20,629 bases of DNA from assembly GCA_903839965.1 (NCBI GenBank), contig CAIMEK010000870.1, forward strand, positions 1 through 20,629. The letters run 5' to 3'. Origin of the DNA: an uncultured Acetobacteraceae bacterium. Lineage in GTDB: Bacteria > Pseudomonadota > Alphaproteobacteria > Acetobacterales > Acetobacteraceae. Of the stretch, positions 1 to 6,389 are shown one piece after another. The position numbers and the translations under genes were made by a program. Within the stretch, counting starts at the first letter, position 1; each line of letters opens with the position of its first letter. The notes under the pieces are model-generated. The model made no database searches. It had not been told where the DNA came from and saw only the letters and a list, made by a program, of their open reading frames with translations.

Positions 1-1
1 G

Positions 2-664
2 ATGGTCGAGGCGGTGCGCTTCACCGGGCTCGGCCAGGGCTTCGGCAAGAAGCTGGCGCTCGGCTCCTGGCGGCTGGCCAGCATGTACGGCCATCCCGAA
101 TTGTCGATGACCGCCAAAAAGCAGGAAATGCCGGCCTACGATCCGCGCGCGGCGCAGGGCATCGGGCTGAACTACGCCACCTCGAACCGCGGCGGCTGCC
201 ACGTGCGCGGCTACACCATCAGCGCGGAAGTGCTGGGGGTCCCGGTCAAGCTGGACAAGGATACCACCGAGGGCAAGGCGGCCCTGACGGCAGGGGCGCA
301 GAACATGACCGCGGCGCTGGATGCCTCCGGCGCCTGCCTGTTCACCTCCTTCGGCATCGGCCCCGACCAGTATGCCGAGCTGATGACCACGGCGACCGGC
401 GCTGCCTACGACAGCGCCGCCTTCATGAAAGCCGGCGAGCGTATCTGGAACCTTGAGCGGATGTGGAACCTGGCGGCGGGCCTGACCGCCGCCGACGACA
501 CGCTGCCGCCGCGGCTGCTGAACGACCCGCTGCCGGTCGGCCCCTCCAAGGGCGGACTCAATCACCTGGCGGACATGCTGCCGGAATACTACAGCCTGCG
601 CGGCTGGGGCCCCGACGGCGTGCCGACCGCGGAAAAGCTCAGCGAACTGGCCTTGAGCGCCTGA
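2..664 (+). CDS. aor: Aldehyde:ferredoxin oxidoreductase (tungsten AOR family), C-terminal part
   Basis: This is the C-terminal third or so of an AOR-family enzyme; the gene begins upstream of the window, and the ATG at position 2 is probably an internal Met. The family oxidises aldehydes to carboxylic acids at a bis-pterin tungsten site next to a [4Fe-4S] cluster and passes electrons to ferredoxin. The visible part carries the family stretch YATSNRGGCHVRGY (about residues 58-71 of this fragment). It also has LDASGAC (106-112), whose Cys112 matches the last cluster-ligand cysteine of AOR, followed by LFTSF. The C-terminal signature EYYSLRGWGPDGVPT is also present. The first three cluster cysteines and most of the pterin site lie off-window. 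A MoaD-like gene and a hydrogenase operon follow on the same strand, and tungstate-uptake genes lie at 7482-9791, which supports a tungsten enzyme. The aldehyde substrate cannot be read from the sequence. Confidence 0.93.
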   Translation: MVEAVRFTGLGQGFGKKLALGSWRLASMYGHPELSMTAKKQEMPAYDPRAAQGIGLNYATSNRGGCHVRGYTISAEVLGVPVKLDKDTTEGKAALTAGAQNMTAALDASGACLFTSFGIGPDQYAELMTTATGAAYDSAAFMKAGERIWNLERMWNLAAGLTAADDTLPPRLLNDPLPVGPSKGGLNHLADMLPEYYSLRGWGPDGVPTAEKLSELALSA

Positions 665-667
665 CCA

Positions 668-732
668 TCCGGAACGAGCCGCCCGTCACGGGGCGGGCGG
701 CTCCCGGACAACCGGCTGGTTTGAATTTTTTT
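668..732 (+). terminator. Strong hairpin plus T7 tract between aor and moaD (terminator or attenuator)
   Basis: A perfect 10-bp inverted repeat starts 11 nt after the aor stop: GAGCCGCCCG at 676-685 pairs with CGGGCGGCTC at 694-703. An outer arm, TCCGG 668-672 with CCGGA 704-708, extends it across a 3-nt bulge. A second small hairpin, AACC 710-713 with GGTT 718-721, follows and leads into seven T residues at 726-732, four bases before the moaD ATG. The shape fits an intrinsic terminator or attenuator that lowers expression of moaD and the hydrogenase relative to aor. The T tract does not directly follow the main stem, so partial read-through is plausible. Confidence 0.55.
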
Positions 733-735
733 GGC

Positions 736-1008
736 ATGATGCTCTCCTACTTTGCATTGCTGCGCGACGTGACCCGCAAGGTGAACGAAGAATGGACCCG
801 CCCGGCGGCAACGCTGGGCGACCTCCTGCACGACCTGATCGCGACCTACGGCCCGGGATTCGGCCGTTGGGTGCTGCCGGATGGCGCGCATCTCGGCCTG
901 GCGATGATCATGGTCGACGGCCGGGACGTGCGGAACGGGCAAGGGCTCGCAACGCCGCTCAGGCCCGACTCCGACATCGTCCTCTTTCCCCCGCTCGCGG
1001 GCGGCTGA
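736..1008 (+). CDS. moaD: MoaD/ThiS-family sulfur carrier protein
   Basis: This is a protein of about 90 residues of the ubiquitin-like beta-grasp family. Such proteins carry a C-terminal thiocarboxylate and donate sulfur when molybdopterin synthase makes the dithiolene of the pterin cofactor. Visible marks are the start MMLSYFALLRDVTRK (typical MoaD strand 1), the central LGDLLHDLIATYG helix, the late strand IVLFPPLAGG, and the terminal Gly-Gly where the sulfur is attached. Two adjacent ATG codons (736, 739) could start it and neither has a clear ribosome binding site; TTG at 721 is a third option. Dedicated MoaD-like genes beside AOR genes are common in bacteria, so it probably serves the tungstopterin of the upstream enzyme. 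It is followed after 15 nt by the first hydrogenase subunit. Confidence 0.85.
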   Translation: MMLSYFALLRDVTRKVNEEWTRPAATLGDLLHDLIATYGPGFGRWVLPDGAHLGLAMIMVDGRDVRNGQGLATPLRPDSDIVLFPPLAGG

Positions 1009-1023
1009 GCGAGCGCCGGGCCG

Positions 1024-2871
1024 ATGTCCGCCCCCCTTCCTGTCCTGACGCTGCTCGCCGGCTGCCTGCTGCAACTGGTGCTCGGGCGGGTGCTCAGCCC
1101 CGTGGGCAAGGGCATCCTGGCAACCGCCTGCGCCGCCATCGCCTTCGTCGCCGCGCTCGCGCTGGTGCCCGCCATCATGCACGGCGAGGTGCTGACGGCC
1201 CCGCTGATCGCCCACTGGGACGGCGGCTTCTCGCTCGGATTGCGGCTGGACGGCCTCGGCGCGCTGTTCATGCTGATGGGCACCGGCACCGGTACGGCGA
1301 TCCTGCTCTATTCGATCCGCTACATGGCGCACGAGGAGCACGGCACGACGCGCTTCTACGCCATCATGCTGGTGTTCATCGCCGGGCTGCTGGTGCTCGC
1401 CGGCGCGGCCGACATGCTCGGCGCCTACCTGGCCTGGGAGGTCGTCGGGCTTTGTTCCTATGCCCTGGTGGGCTTTTGGTACACGCAGAAGGCGGCGGTG
1501 GACGGCGCCCGCAAGGTGCTGGTGATCACCCATCTCGCCGGCTACGGCTTCCTGGTCGGCCTCATCTTCGTCTACGTGCGGGCCGGCAGCTTCGACTGGA
1601 CCGACCCGGCCGTCGCCGGCGCCTTCACCACCGGCATCGCGGCGCTGTTCATCGTCTCGGCCATGGCCAAGTCGGTGATGTACCCGCTGCACAGCTGGAT
1701 TCCGGAGGCAATGAACGCCCCGACGCCGGTTTCCGCGCTGCTGCACTCGGCCTGCTACGTGAAATGCGGCGTCTACCTGATCGCCCGCATGTACATCATC
1801 GGCAACCACCAGTGGCACGCGGCCCTCGGCGCGCCGCTGATGACCGTGGGCTGCGTGACCATCCTCATCGGCGTCATCTTCGCCCTGGCGCAGACCGACC
1901 TGAAGCGGCTGCTGGCGTTCCACACGGTCAGCCAGCTCGGCTACATCGTGGTGGGGCTGGCGATCGGCACGCCGCTCGGCATCGCGGCGGGGCTGTTCTA
2001 TTGCCTCAGCCACGCGCTGTTCAAAGGCACGCTGTTCATGTGCGCGGGCGCCATCGAGCACGCCACCGGCACGCGCGACCTGCGCCGGCTCGGCGGCCTG
2101 TCGGCGGTGATGCCGCACACCACCCGCATCTGGATCGCCGCCGCCGCCGCCATCACCGGCGTACCGCTGACCAACGGCTTCGTCGCCAAATGGCTGGTGT
2201 TCAACGCTGCGCTGGACAAGGGATTGCTGATCGTCGTGCTGGTCGGCTGGATCGGCAGCGTGCTGACGGCGTTCTCCTTCCTCAAGGCCACGGTGAGCGC
2301 CTTCTATGGCGCGCCGGCGCCGTCGGTGGACGGCAGGACAATCCACGAAACCGCCCCGAGCATGCTGGGCGGCATGGGGGCGATGGGGTCGTTGTGCCTG
2401 GTGTTCGGGCTGGCGCCGCAAATCCTGATGGTGCCGGTGGTGGCGCCTGCCGTGCAGTCGCTCGGCTTCGACTGGGACGTCGGCATGAGCTGGCTCGGCG
2501 TGCTGACCACCAAGGGCAGCATCAGCGTGACCGTCGGTGCGGCGGCGGTGGTGCTCTCCATCGTGCTCGGCATTCTGGTCTATCGGCTGGCACAGGCGCC
2601 GGCGCTGGTGACGGTGTCGGTGTTCTCGGGCGGCGAGGCGCTGCCGGTGGGCGACCATCCCGGCGCGGTGGATTTCGCCGCGGCGGCCGAAAGCGCCTTC
2701 CATCCGGTCTATTCGCTCGATCCGGACCCGGTTTGGGCGGCCATATGGTCCGGCCTGGTCCGCTGCGCCGACCGGGCACAGACCTTGGCGCACGCCACGC
2801 TGGAACGCTGTCCGGTGCGGGCCATCGGCATCGCCGCCGTGGTGGTGCTGGCCGGCGTGTGGCTGCTTTGA
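1024..2871 (+). CDS. Energy-converting hydrogenase membrane subunit, NuoL/EchA/CooM-like antiporter
   Basis: A hydrophobic protein of 615 residues with many predicted membrane helices, of the proton-conducting NuoL/M/N and Mrp antiporter family. It should form the distal ion-translocating part of a membrane-bound hydrogenase. Family marks include LAWEVVGL with Glu139 (the conserved TM5 glutamate), AKSVMYPLHSWIPEAM with Lys216 (the TM7 lysine), the block APTPVSALLHSACYVKCGVYL, and LKRLLAFHTVSQLGY. The charged residues needed for proton transfer are therefore in place. It is close to the length of NuoL and lacks the very long C-terminal fusion seen in Rhodospirillum rubrum CooM. The C-terminal SVFSGGEALPVG stretch is of the kind seen in antiporter-like subunits of hydrogenase-type complexes. 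It is the first hydrogenase gene, 15 nt after moaD and 19 nt before a second antiporter-like gene. Confidence 0.92.
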   Translation: MSAPLPVLTLLAGCLLQLVLGRVLSPVGKGILATACAAIAFVAALALVPAIMHGEVLTAPLIAHWDGGFSLGLRLDGLGALFMLMGTGTGTAILLYSIRYMAHEEHGTTRFYAIMLVFIAGLLVLAGAADMLGAYLAWEVVGLCSYALVGFWYTQKAAVDGARKVLVITHLAGYGFLVGLIFVYVRAGSFDWTDPAVAGAFTTGIAALFIVSAMAKSVMYPLHSWIPEAMNAPTPVSALLHSACYVKCGVYLIARMYIIGNHQWHAALGAPLMTVGCVTILIGVIFALAQTDLKRLLAFHTVSQLGYIVVGLAIGTPLGIAAGLFYCLSHALFKGTLFMCAGAIEHATGTRDLRRLGGLSAVMPHTTRIWIAAAAAITGVPLTNGFVAKWLVFNAALDKGLLIVVLVGWIGSVLTAFSFLKATVSAFYGAPAPSVDGRTIHETAPSMLGGMGAMGSLCLVFGLAPQILMVPVVAPAVQSLGFDWDVGMSWLGVLTTKGSISVTVGAAAVVLSIVLGILVYRLAQAPALVTVSVFSGGEALPVGDHPGAVDFAAAAESAFHPVYSLDPDPVWAAIWSGLVRCADRAQTLAHATLERCPVRAIGIAAVVVLAGVWLL

Positions 2872-2890
2872 TCAGCGGGACGGGGCACAG

Positions 2891-4069
2891 ATGGACGCTG
2901 TCCTGATACCGTTCTTCCTCTGCATCGCCGTGGGCGTGGGCATTTTTGCCCGCGTCGTCCCGCAGGGCGCGCCGCGCTGGTGGGGATGGGCCGCGGCGAC
3001 CGTGGCCCTGGTGGTGGTCAGCCGTCTGGTCGGGCATTCCTGGCCCGCCATTGTGTTGGGCGACCTGGCGGAACTGGCGGCGATCGGGCTGGTGGCCAGC
3101 CCGGGCACGCCCGAAGCGCTGGCGGCGGCGCGCAAATACGCCATCGCCATCGTGCCGGCCATCGTGCTGACCGGCTTCGCAATGGCCGTCATCGGCACCG
3201 CCGCGCCCGGTGGGGCGCTCGCCAAATTCGCGGTGGCCGCCATCGTGCTCGGCTTCGCCCTCCGGCTTGGGCTGCTGCCGGTGTATTTCTGGCTGCCGGC
3301 GGTGGCGCGCGCCTCCTCGGCGATGACCACGGCGCTGATCATCGCCGTGGTCGATGTCGGCGCCTTCTGCGACCTGCTGGCCCTGCGTGCGAGCGCACCC
3401 TGGGTGTTCGAGAGCTTCGCCGTGCTGTGGATCGCCGTCGCGGTACTGTCGCTGCTCGGCGCGGGGCTGCTGGCGCTGGCGCAGACCGAGCTGAAGCCGA
3501 TGCTCGCCTTCTCCTCCATCGACGACATCGGCTACCTGCTGCTCGGCCTGGTGCTCGGCGGCGGCAACGGGCTGGACGGCGCCTGGTTCGGCATCCTCAG
3601 CCACGGCATGGCGAAATTCGTGCTGTTCGGCTCGGTCGGCGCGGCGGAGTGGTATCTCGGCCGGCCAGTGACGCTGGCCACCCGCGGTTTGGCGTCGCGC
3701 CTGCCGCTGGCCAGCGCCGCCTTCATGCTGGGGGCGCTGGGCTTCATCGGCATCCCGCCGACGCTCGGCTTCATCGGCCACTGGCGGCTCTACCTCGCCG
3801 GCGCCGAACTCGGCGGCCCGCTGCTGATCGCCGCCATGTGCGCCGCCTCGGCGATGACCCTGCTGTGCTATGCCCGCGCCATTCACCGCACCTGGCTCGG
3901 GCCGACCGACATCGCCGATACCGGCAAGTCGCTGGCGCCGGCGGGAGGCGCGGTGCTGCTGGCCTTCGCGGTGGCCTCGGTCGCCTTCGGCTTCGTGCCC
4001 GACACGCTGCGGGTGCCATCGGCCGCGCCGCCGCACGCGCTGGCCGCATTGCAGCGGAGCGCGCCATGA
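2891..4069 (+). CDS. Second antiporter-like membrane subunit (NuoN/NuoM-like, short)
   Basis: A hydrophobic protein of 392 residues, again of the NuoL/M/N family but clearly shorter than NuoN or NuoM (about 480-510 residues). Visible family blocks are LRLGLLPVYFWLPAVARASS (about 124-143), LKPMLAFSSIDDIGYLLLG (201-219), HGMAKFVLF (238-246) and GALGFIGIPPTLGFIGHW. In the first block the usual TM7 K-x-G-x-x-P-F-H-x-W-L-P reads R-x-G-x-x-P-V-Y-x-W-L-P. Lys is therefore replaced by Arg125 and His by Tyr132, so ion coupling may differ from that of the first antiporter. It overlaps the next gene by 4 nt (ATGA), which indicates translational coupling. With the upstream gene it gives the complex two antiporter modules, more than the single one of the minimal Ech hydrogenase. 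Confidence 0.87.
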   Translation: MDAVLIPFFLCIAVGVGIFARVVPQGAPRWWGWAAATVALVVVSRLVGHSWPAIVLGDLAELAAIGLVASPGTPEALAAARKYAIAIVPAIVLTGFAMAVIGTAAPGGALAKFAVAAIVLGFALRLGLLPVYFWLPAVARASSAMTTALIIAVVDVGAFCDLLALRASAPWVFESFAVLWIAVAVLSLLGAGLLALAQTELKPMLAFSSIDDIGYLLLGLVLGGGNGLDGAWFGILSHGMAKFVLFGSVGAAEWYLGRPVTLATRGLASRLPLASAAFMLGALGFIGIPPTLGFIGHWRLYLAGAELGGPLLIAAMCAASAMTLLCYARAIHRTWLGPTDIADTGKSLAPAGGAVLLAFAVASVAFGFVPDTLRVPSAAPPHALAALQRSAP

Positions 4070-4533
4070 GCTTCATCGACCGGCTGATCTCGATCTCGCG
4101 CCGCAAATCGCCCTGGGTCTGCCGGCTGAACGCCGGCTCCTGCAATGGCTGCGACATCGAGATCACCCCCTGCCTCAGCCCGCGCTACGACGTGGAGCAG
4201 ATCGGGGTGGAACTGCACGGCACTCCCAAGCACGCCGACATCGTGCTGATTTCCGGCACGCTGACGGTGCGGTCGCGCCAGGCGATCCTCGACATCTAGG
4301 CCCAGGTGCCCAACCCGAAGGCGGTGGTGGCGCTCGGCTCCTGCCCGGCCAGCGGCAACGTGTTCGCCGGCAGCCCGCTGGTGCTCGGCGTGTCGCTCGA
4401 CACCATCGTGCCGGTGGATGTGTGGGTGCCGGGCTGCCCGCCGCGGCCGCAACTCATCATCGAGGGCATCCAGAGCGCTGCGCGGCTGCTGGAGGCCGGC
4501 ACGACGAAAAGCCAGCTCGGGCACCGCGCATGA
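4066..4533 (+). pseudogene. Hydrogenase small subunit (NuoB/EchC/CooL-like) with in-frame amber stop at codon 78
   Basis: If the stop is read through, this is a 155-residue NuoB-like small subunit, the usual size. It should hold the proximal [4Fe-4S] cluster that passes electrons to the NiFe site. Cluster ligands are Cys26 and Cys29 in GSCNGCDIE, Cys93 in GSCPASG and Cys124 in PGCPPRP. A TAG at 4297-4299 interrupts the frame between the two pairs. The reading frame, codon bias and family sequence resume at once after it (AQVPNPKAVVALGSC), so no bases are lost. The family commonly has an aromatic residue, often Tyr, near this point, so a TAY-to-TAG change is the simplest explanation. The 77-residue product made by ordinary termination would lack half of the cluster ligands. 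A GTG at 4306, in the same frame, could restart translation. The gene overlaps its downstream neighbour by 4 nt (ATGA), so early termination could also be polar. Confidence 0.88.
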
Positions 4534-5438
4534 GCGAGGCATGGCGCTATCTGCTGGCATTGGGAGTCTGGCCCGGCGTGCTGGCGGCCGCGCCGCTCGG
4601 CTGGCTGGAGCTGTGGTTCATGCGCAAGCTGAGCGCCCGCCTGCAGGGCCGCCGGGGGCCGCCGTTCTTCCAGCCGTTCTTCGATTTCATGAAGCTGCTG
4701 GGCAAGGAAATGGTCATCCCGACCGGGGTGACGCGCACCGCTTTCCTGGCGCTGCCGCTGGTTTCGCTGGCGTCGATGACGGCGGCGCTGGCCATCGTGC
4801 CGCTGCCGGGCAACCCGATCCCCGCGCTGCCGGGCGACGTCATCCTGCTGCTCTACCTGCTGGAAGTGCCGGTGCTGTGCGAGGTGCTGGCCGGCTATGT
4901 CAGCCGCTCCGTCTACGGCCAGGTGGCGGCGATGCGCGAGGCGATCCTGTCGCTGGCCTACAACCTGCCGTTCCTGGTGGCGATCATCGCCATGGCACAG
5001 CATGTCGGCAGCTTTTCGATGCGCGCCCTGCAGGCCGCCCCATTCGGCCCGATCACGGTGATCGCCGGGCTGACCTTCCTGCTGGCGTTGCCCGGCCGGC
5101 TGAAGACCAATCCGTTCTCGATCGCCAATGCGGAGCACGAGATCGTCGCCGATGCGCTGGTGGAATACAGCGGCCCCGCGCTGGCGTTCTTCAAGCTGGC
5201 GCATGCCTTCGAGATCGTGCTGCTGACCGGGCTGTTCGCGGTGGTGTTCATCCCCCCGACGCCCTGGCCGGTGGTGACGGCCCTGCTCTATCTGGCGATC
5301 GCCTTTGCCCTGCTCGCCGGCGTCACCGTGCTGGCAGCGTCCACGGGGCGGCTGCGGCTGACCCAGGCGTTCCGGATCTACTGGATCTGGGGCGGCCTCG
5401 CCTCGGCCGTGACGCTGGCCGCGACGTTCATCTGGTAG
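4530..5438 (+). CDS. Energy-converting hydrogenase membrane anchor, NuoH/EchB/CooK-like
   Basis: A membrane protein of 302 residues of the NuoH (complex I subunit 1) family, the subunit that joins the hydrophilic hydrogenase arm to the antiporter arm. Marks include the loop KLSARLQGRRGPPFFQPFFDFMKLLGKE (about residues 33-60; the R-x-Q-x-R-x-G-P pattern is typical) and the block LKTNPFSIANAEHEIVADAL followed by VEYSGPALAFFKLAHAFE (about 190-230). The second block holds the conserved acidic residues thought to lie near the quinone-like cavity and the start of the proton path. About eight membrane helices can be counted. Its ATG overlaps the stop of the small-subunit gene, so its translation may normally depend on ribosomes that finish that gene. 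The amber codon about 230 nt upstream could therefore reduce its expression. Confidence 0.92.
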   Translation: MSEAWRYLLALGVWPGVLAAAPLGWLELWFMRKLSARLQGRRGPPFFQPFFDFMKLLGKEMVIPTGVTRTAFLALPLVSLASMTAALAIVPLPGNPIPALPGDVILLLYLLEVPVLCEVLAGYVSRSVYGQVAAMREAILSLAYNLPFLVAIIAMAQHVGSFSMRALQAAPFGPITVIAGLTFLLALPGRLKTNPFSIANAEHEIVADALVEYSGPALAFFKLAHAFEIVLLTGLFAVVFIPPTPWPVVTALLYLAIAFALLAGVTVLAASTGRLRLTQAFRIYWIWGGLASAVTLAATFIW

Positions 5439-5450
5439 GGGGGCGGGTCC

Positions 5451-5942
5451 GTGGGCATGCTGGCGACCGTGCTGCGCAACCTGTTCCAACCGGCGCGCAC
5501 CCGCGCGCCGACCGACATGCCGCCGATGCCGGCAACGTTCCGCGGCGCGCTGGCGCACGACGCCAGCCGGTGCACGGGCTGCGGCACCTGCGCCTATGTC
5601 TGCGCCCCCAAGGCGATCCGCTTCGAGGAAGATCCGGCCAAGTCGATCTCGTGGCTGTTCTACATCGGCCGGTGCTCGTTCTGCGGCCTGTGCCAGCAGA
5701 ACTGCCCGACCCAGGCGATCAGCACCGCCGCGACGGTGCCGGCGACGATGAACAGCAGCGCCGGCGACGGGCTGCGGCTGGAAAGCGTGGTGCTTTTCCG
5801 GCCTTGCCCGCGCTGCGGCAAGCCGCACATTCCAATGCCGGGAATGGCGACGCAATACTGCCCGGATTGCCGGCAATGGGCGGCCAGCGCGGGGTTGCGC
5901 CAGGCCTTCCTCGCGGGGGAGGGCGCGACCGATGGACGCTGA
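5451..5942 (+). CDS. Hydrogenase iron-sulfur subunit, NuoI/EchF/CooX-like, with C-terminal zinc-ribbon-like CxxC pair
   Basis: A protein of 163 residues carrying two [4Fe-4S] ferredoxin motifs. The first is CTGCGTCAYVC with Cys41, 44, 47 and 51; the second is CSFCGLCQQNC with Cys75, 78, 81 and 85. It should carry electrons from the donor (ferredoxin, or AOR itself) to the small subunit. Beyond residue 110 is an extra segment with PCPRCG (Cys119, 122) and YCPDC (Cys137, 140). This four-cysteine arrangement resembles a zinc ribbon or rubredoxin-like knuckle and is not part of the minimal EchF/NuoI fold. The GTG at 5451 is chosen because the purine-rich AGGGGG at 5437-5442 sits 8 nt upstream; ATG at 5457 is the alternative. 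The gene overlaps the next by 11 nt. Confidence 0.92.
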   Translation: MGMLATVLRNLFQPARTRAPTDMPPMPATFRGALAHDASRCTGCGTCAYVCAPKAIRFEEDPAKSISWLFYIGRCSFCGLCQQNCPTQAISTAATVPATMNSSAGDGLRLESVVLFRPCPRCGKPHIPMPGMATQYCPDCRQWAASAGLRQAFLAGEGATDGR

Positions 5943-6378
5943 ACGGCTGCAGGCGATCCCCGGCGTCGCATCGGTGACCTTGCGCCGCGGCGCGCTCTGG
6001 GTCGAAGGGCCGCTGCTGGATGTCGAGGCGATGGCCGACGCGATGACGGCGCTGGGCCTGCGGCTGGCGGCGATGACCGCCATTCCGCTGTCGCTGGGTG
6101 GGGAGACGACGATCATCTACCACTACGTCGCGGCCTCGCAGGTCATCAATGTGCGGACGCAAAGCCGCAACGGCTCGCTCGCCTCCGTCGCCACCCGGGC
6201 GCGCCCGGCGTCCTGGGCAGAGCGGGAAATCAGGGACCTGTATGGGGTCGAGTTTCCCGGCCATCCCAACCCGGTGCCGCTGATGAAACCGCCGGGATTC
6301 GAGAACGGCATGCTGCGGGAAGCGATGTGCGGGCCGGCTGCTTTCGCCCGTTCGCCCACATCGCGCCTGGCAATTTAA
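5932..6378 (+). CDS. Hydrogenase subunit, NuoC/EchD/CooU-like
   Basis: A soluble protein of 148 residues of the complex I 30-kDa (NuoC) family, which packs against the large subunit in the hydrophilic arm. The diagnostic part is RPASWAEREIRDLYGVEFPG (about 94-113), a good match to the NuoC signature around W-x-E-R-E-x-x-D-(L/M)-x-G. HPNPVPLMKPPGF follows. The N-terminal half is short and variable, as in Ech-type NuoC proteins. The ATG at 5932 lies 8 nt after a strong GGGGGAGGG (5915-5923), which supports this start inside the end of the preceding gene. It stops 11 nt before the large-subunit start. Confidence 0.9.
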   Translation: MDAERLQAIPGVASVTLRRGALWVEGPLLDVEAMADAMTALGLRLAAMTAIPLSLGGETTIIYHYVAASQVINVRTQSRNGSLASVATRARPASWAEREIRDLYGVEFPGHPNPVPLMKPPGFENGMLREAMCGPAAFARSPTSRLAI

Positions 6379-6382
6379 GGAG
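6377..6382 (+). promoter_or_regulatory. Shine-Dalgarno site that fixes the GTG start of the hydrogenase large subunit
   Basis: AAGGAG lies 7 nt before the GTG at 6390 and overlaps the TAA stop of the NuoC-like gene. The frame is open 63 nt further upstream, but this site and the conserved N-terminal sequence AYTFPLGPYHPALEEP make GTG 6390 the clear start. Confidence 0.8.
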
Positions 6383-6389
6383 TCCGGCC

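Noticed and set aside
589..2793. Long open frame of 734 codons on the - strand opposite the antiporter gene (and similar long antisense frames at 2522-4036 and 4296-6116)
   Set aside because: Highly Arg/His/Gln/Gly-rich translation with no family features, lying exactly opposite well-conserved genes; a product of high GC third positions.
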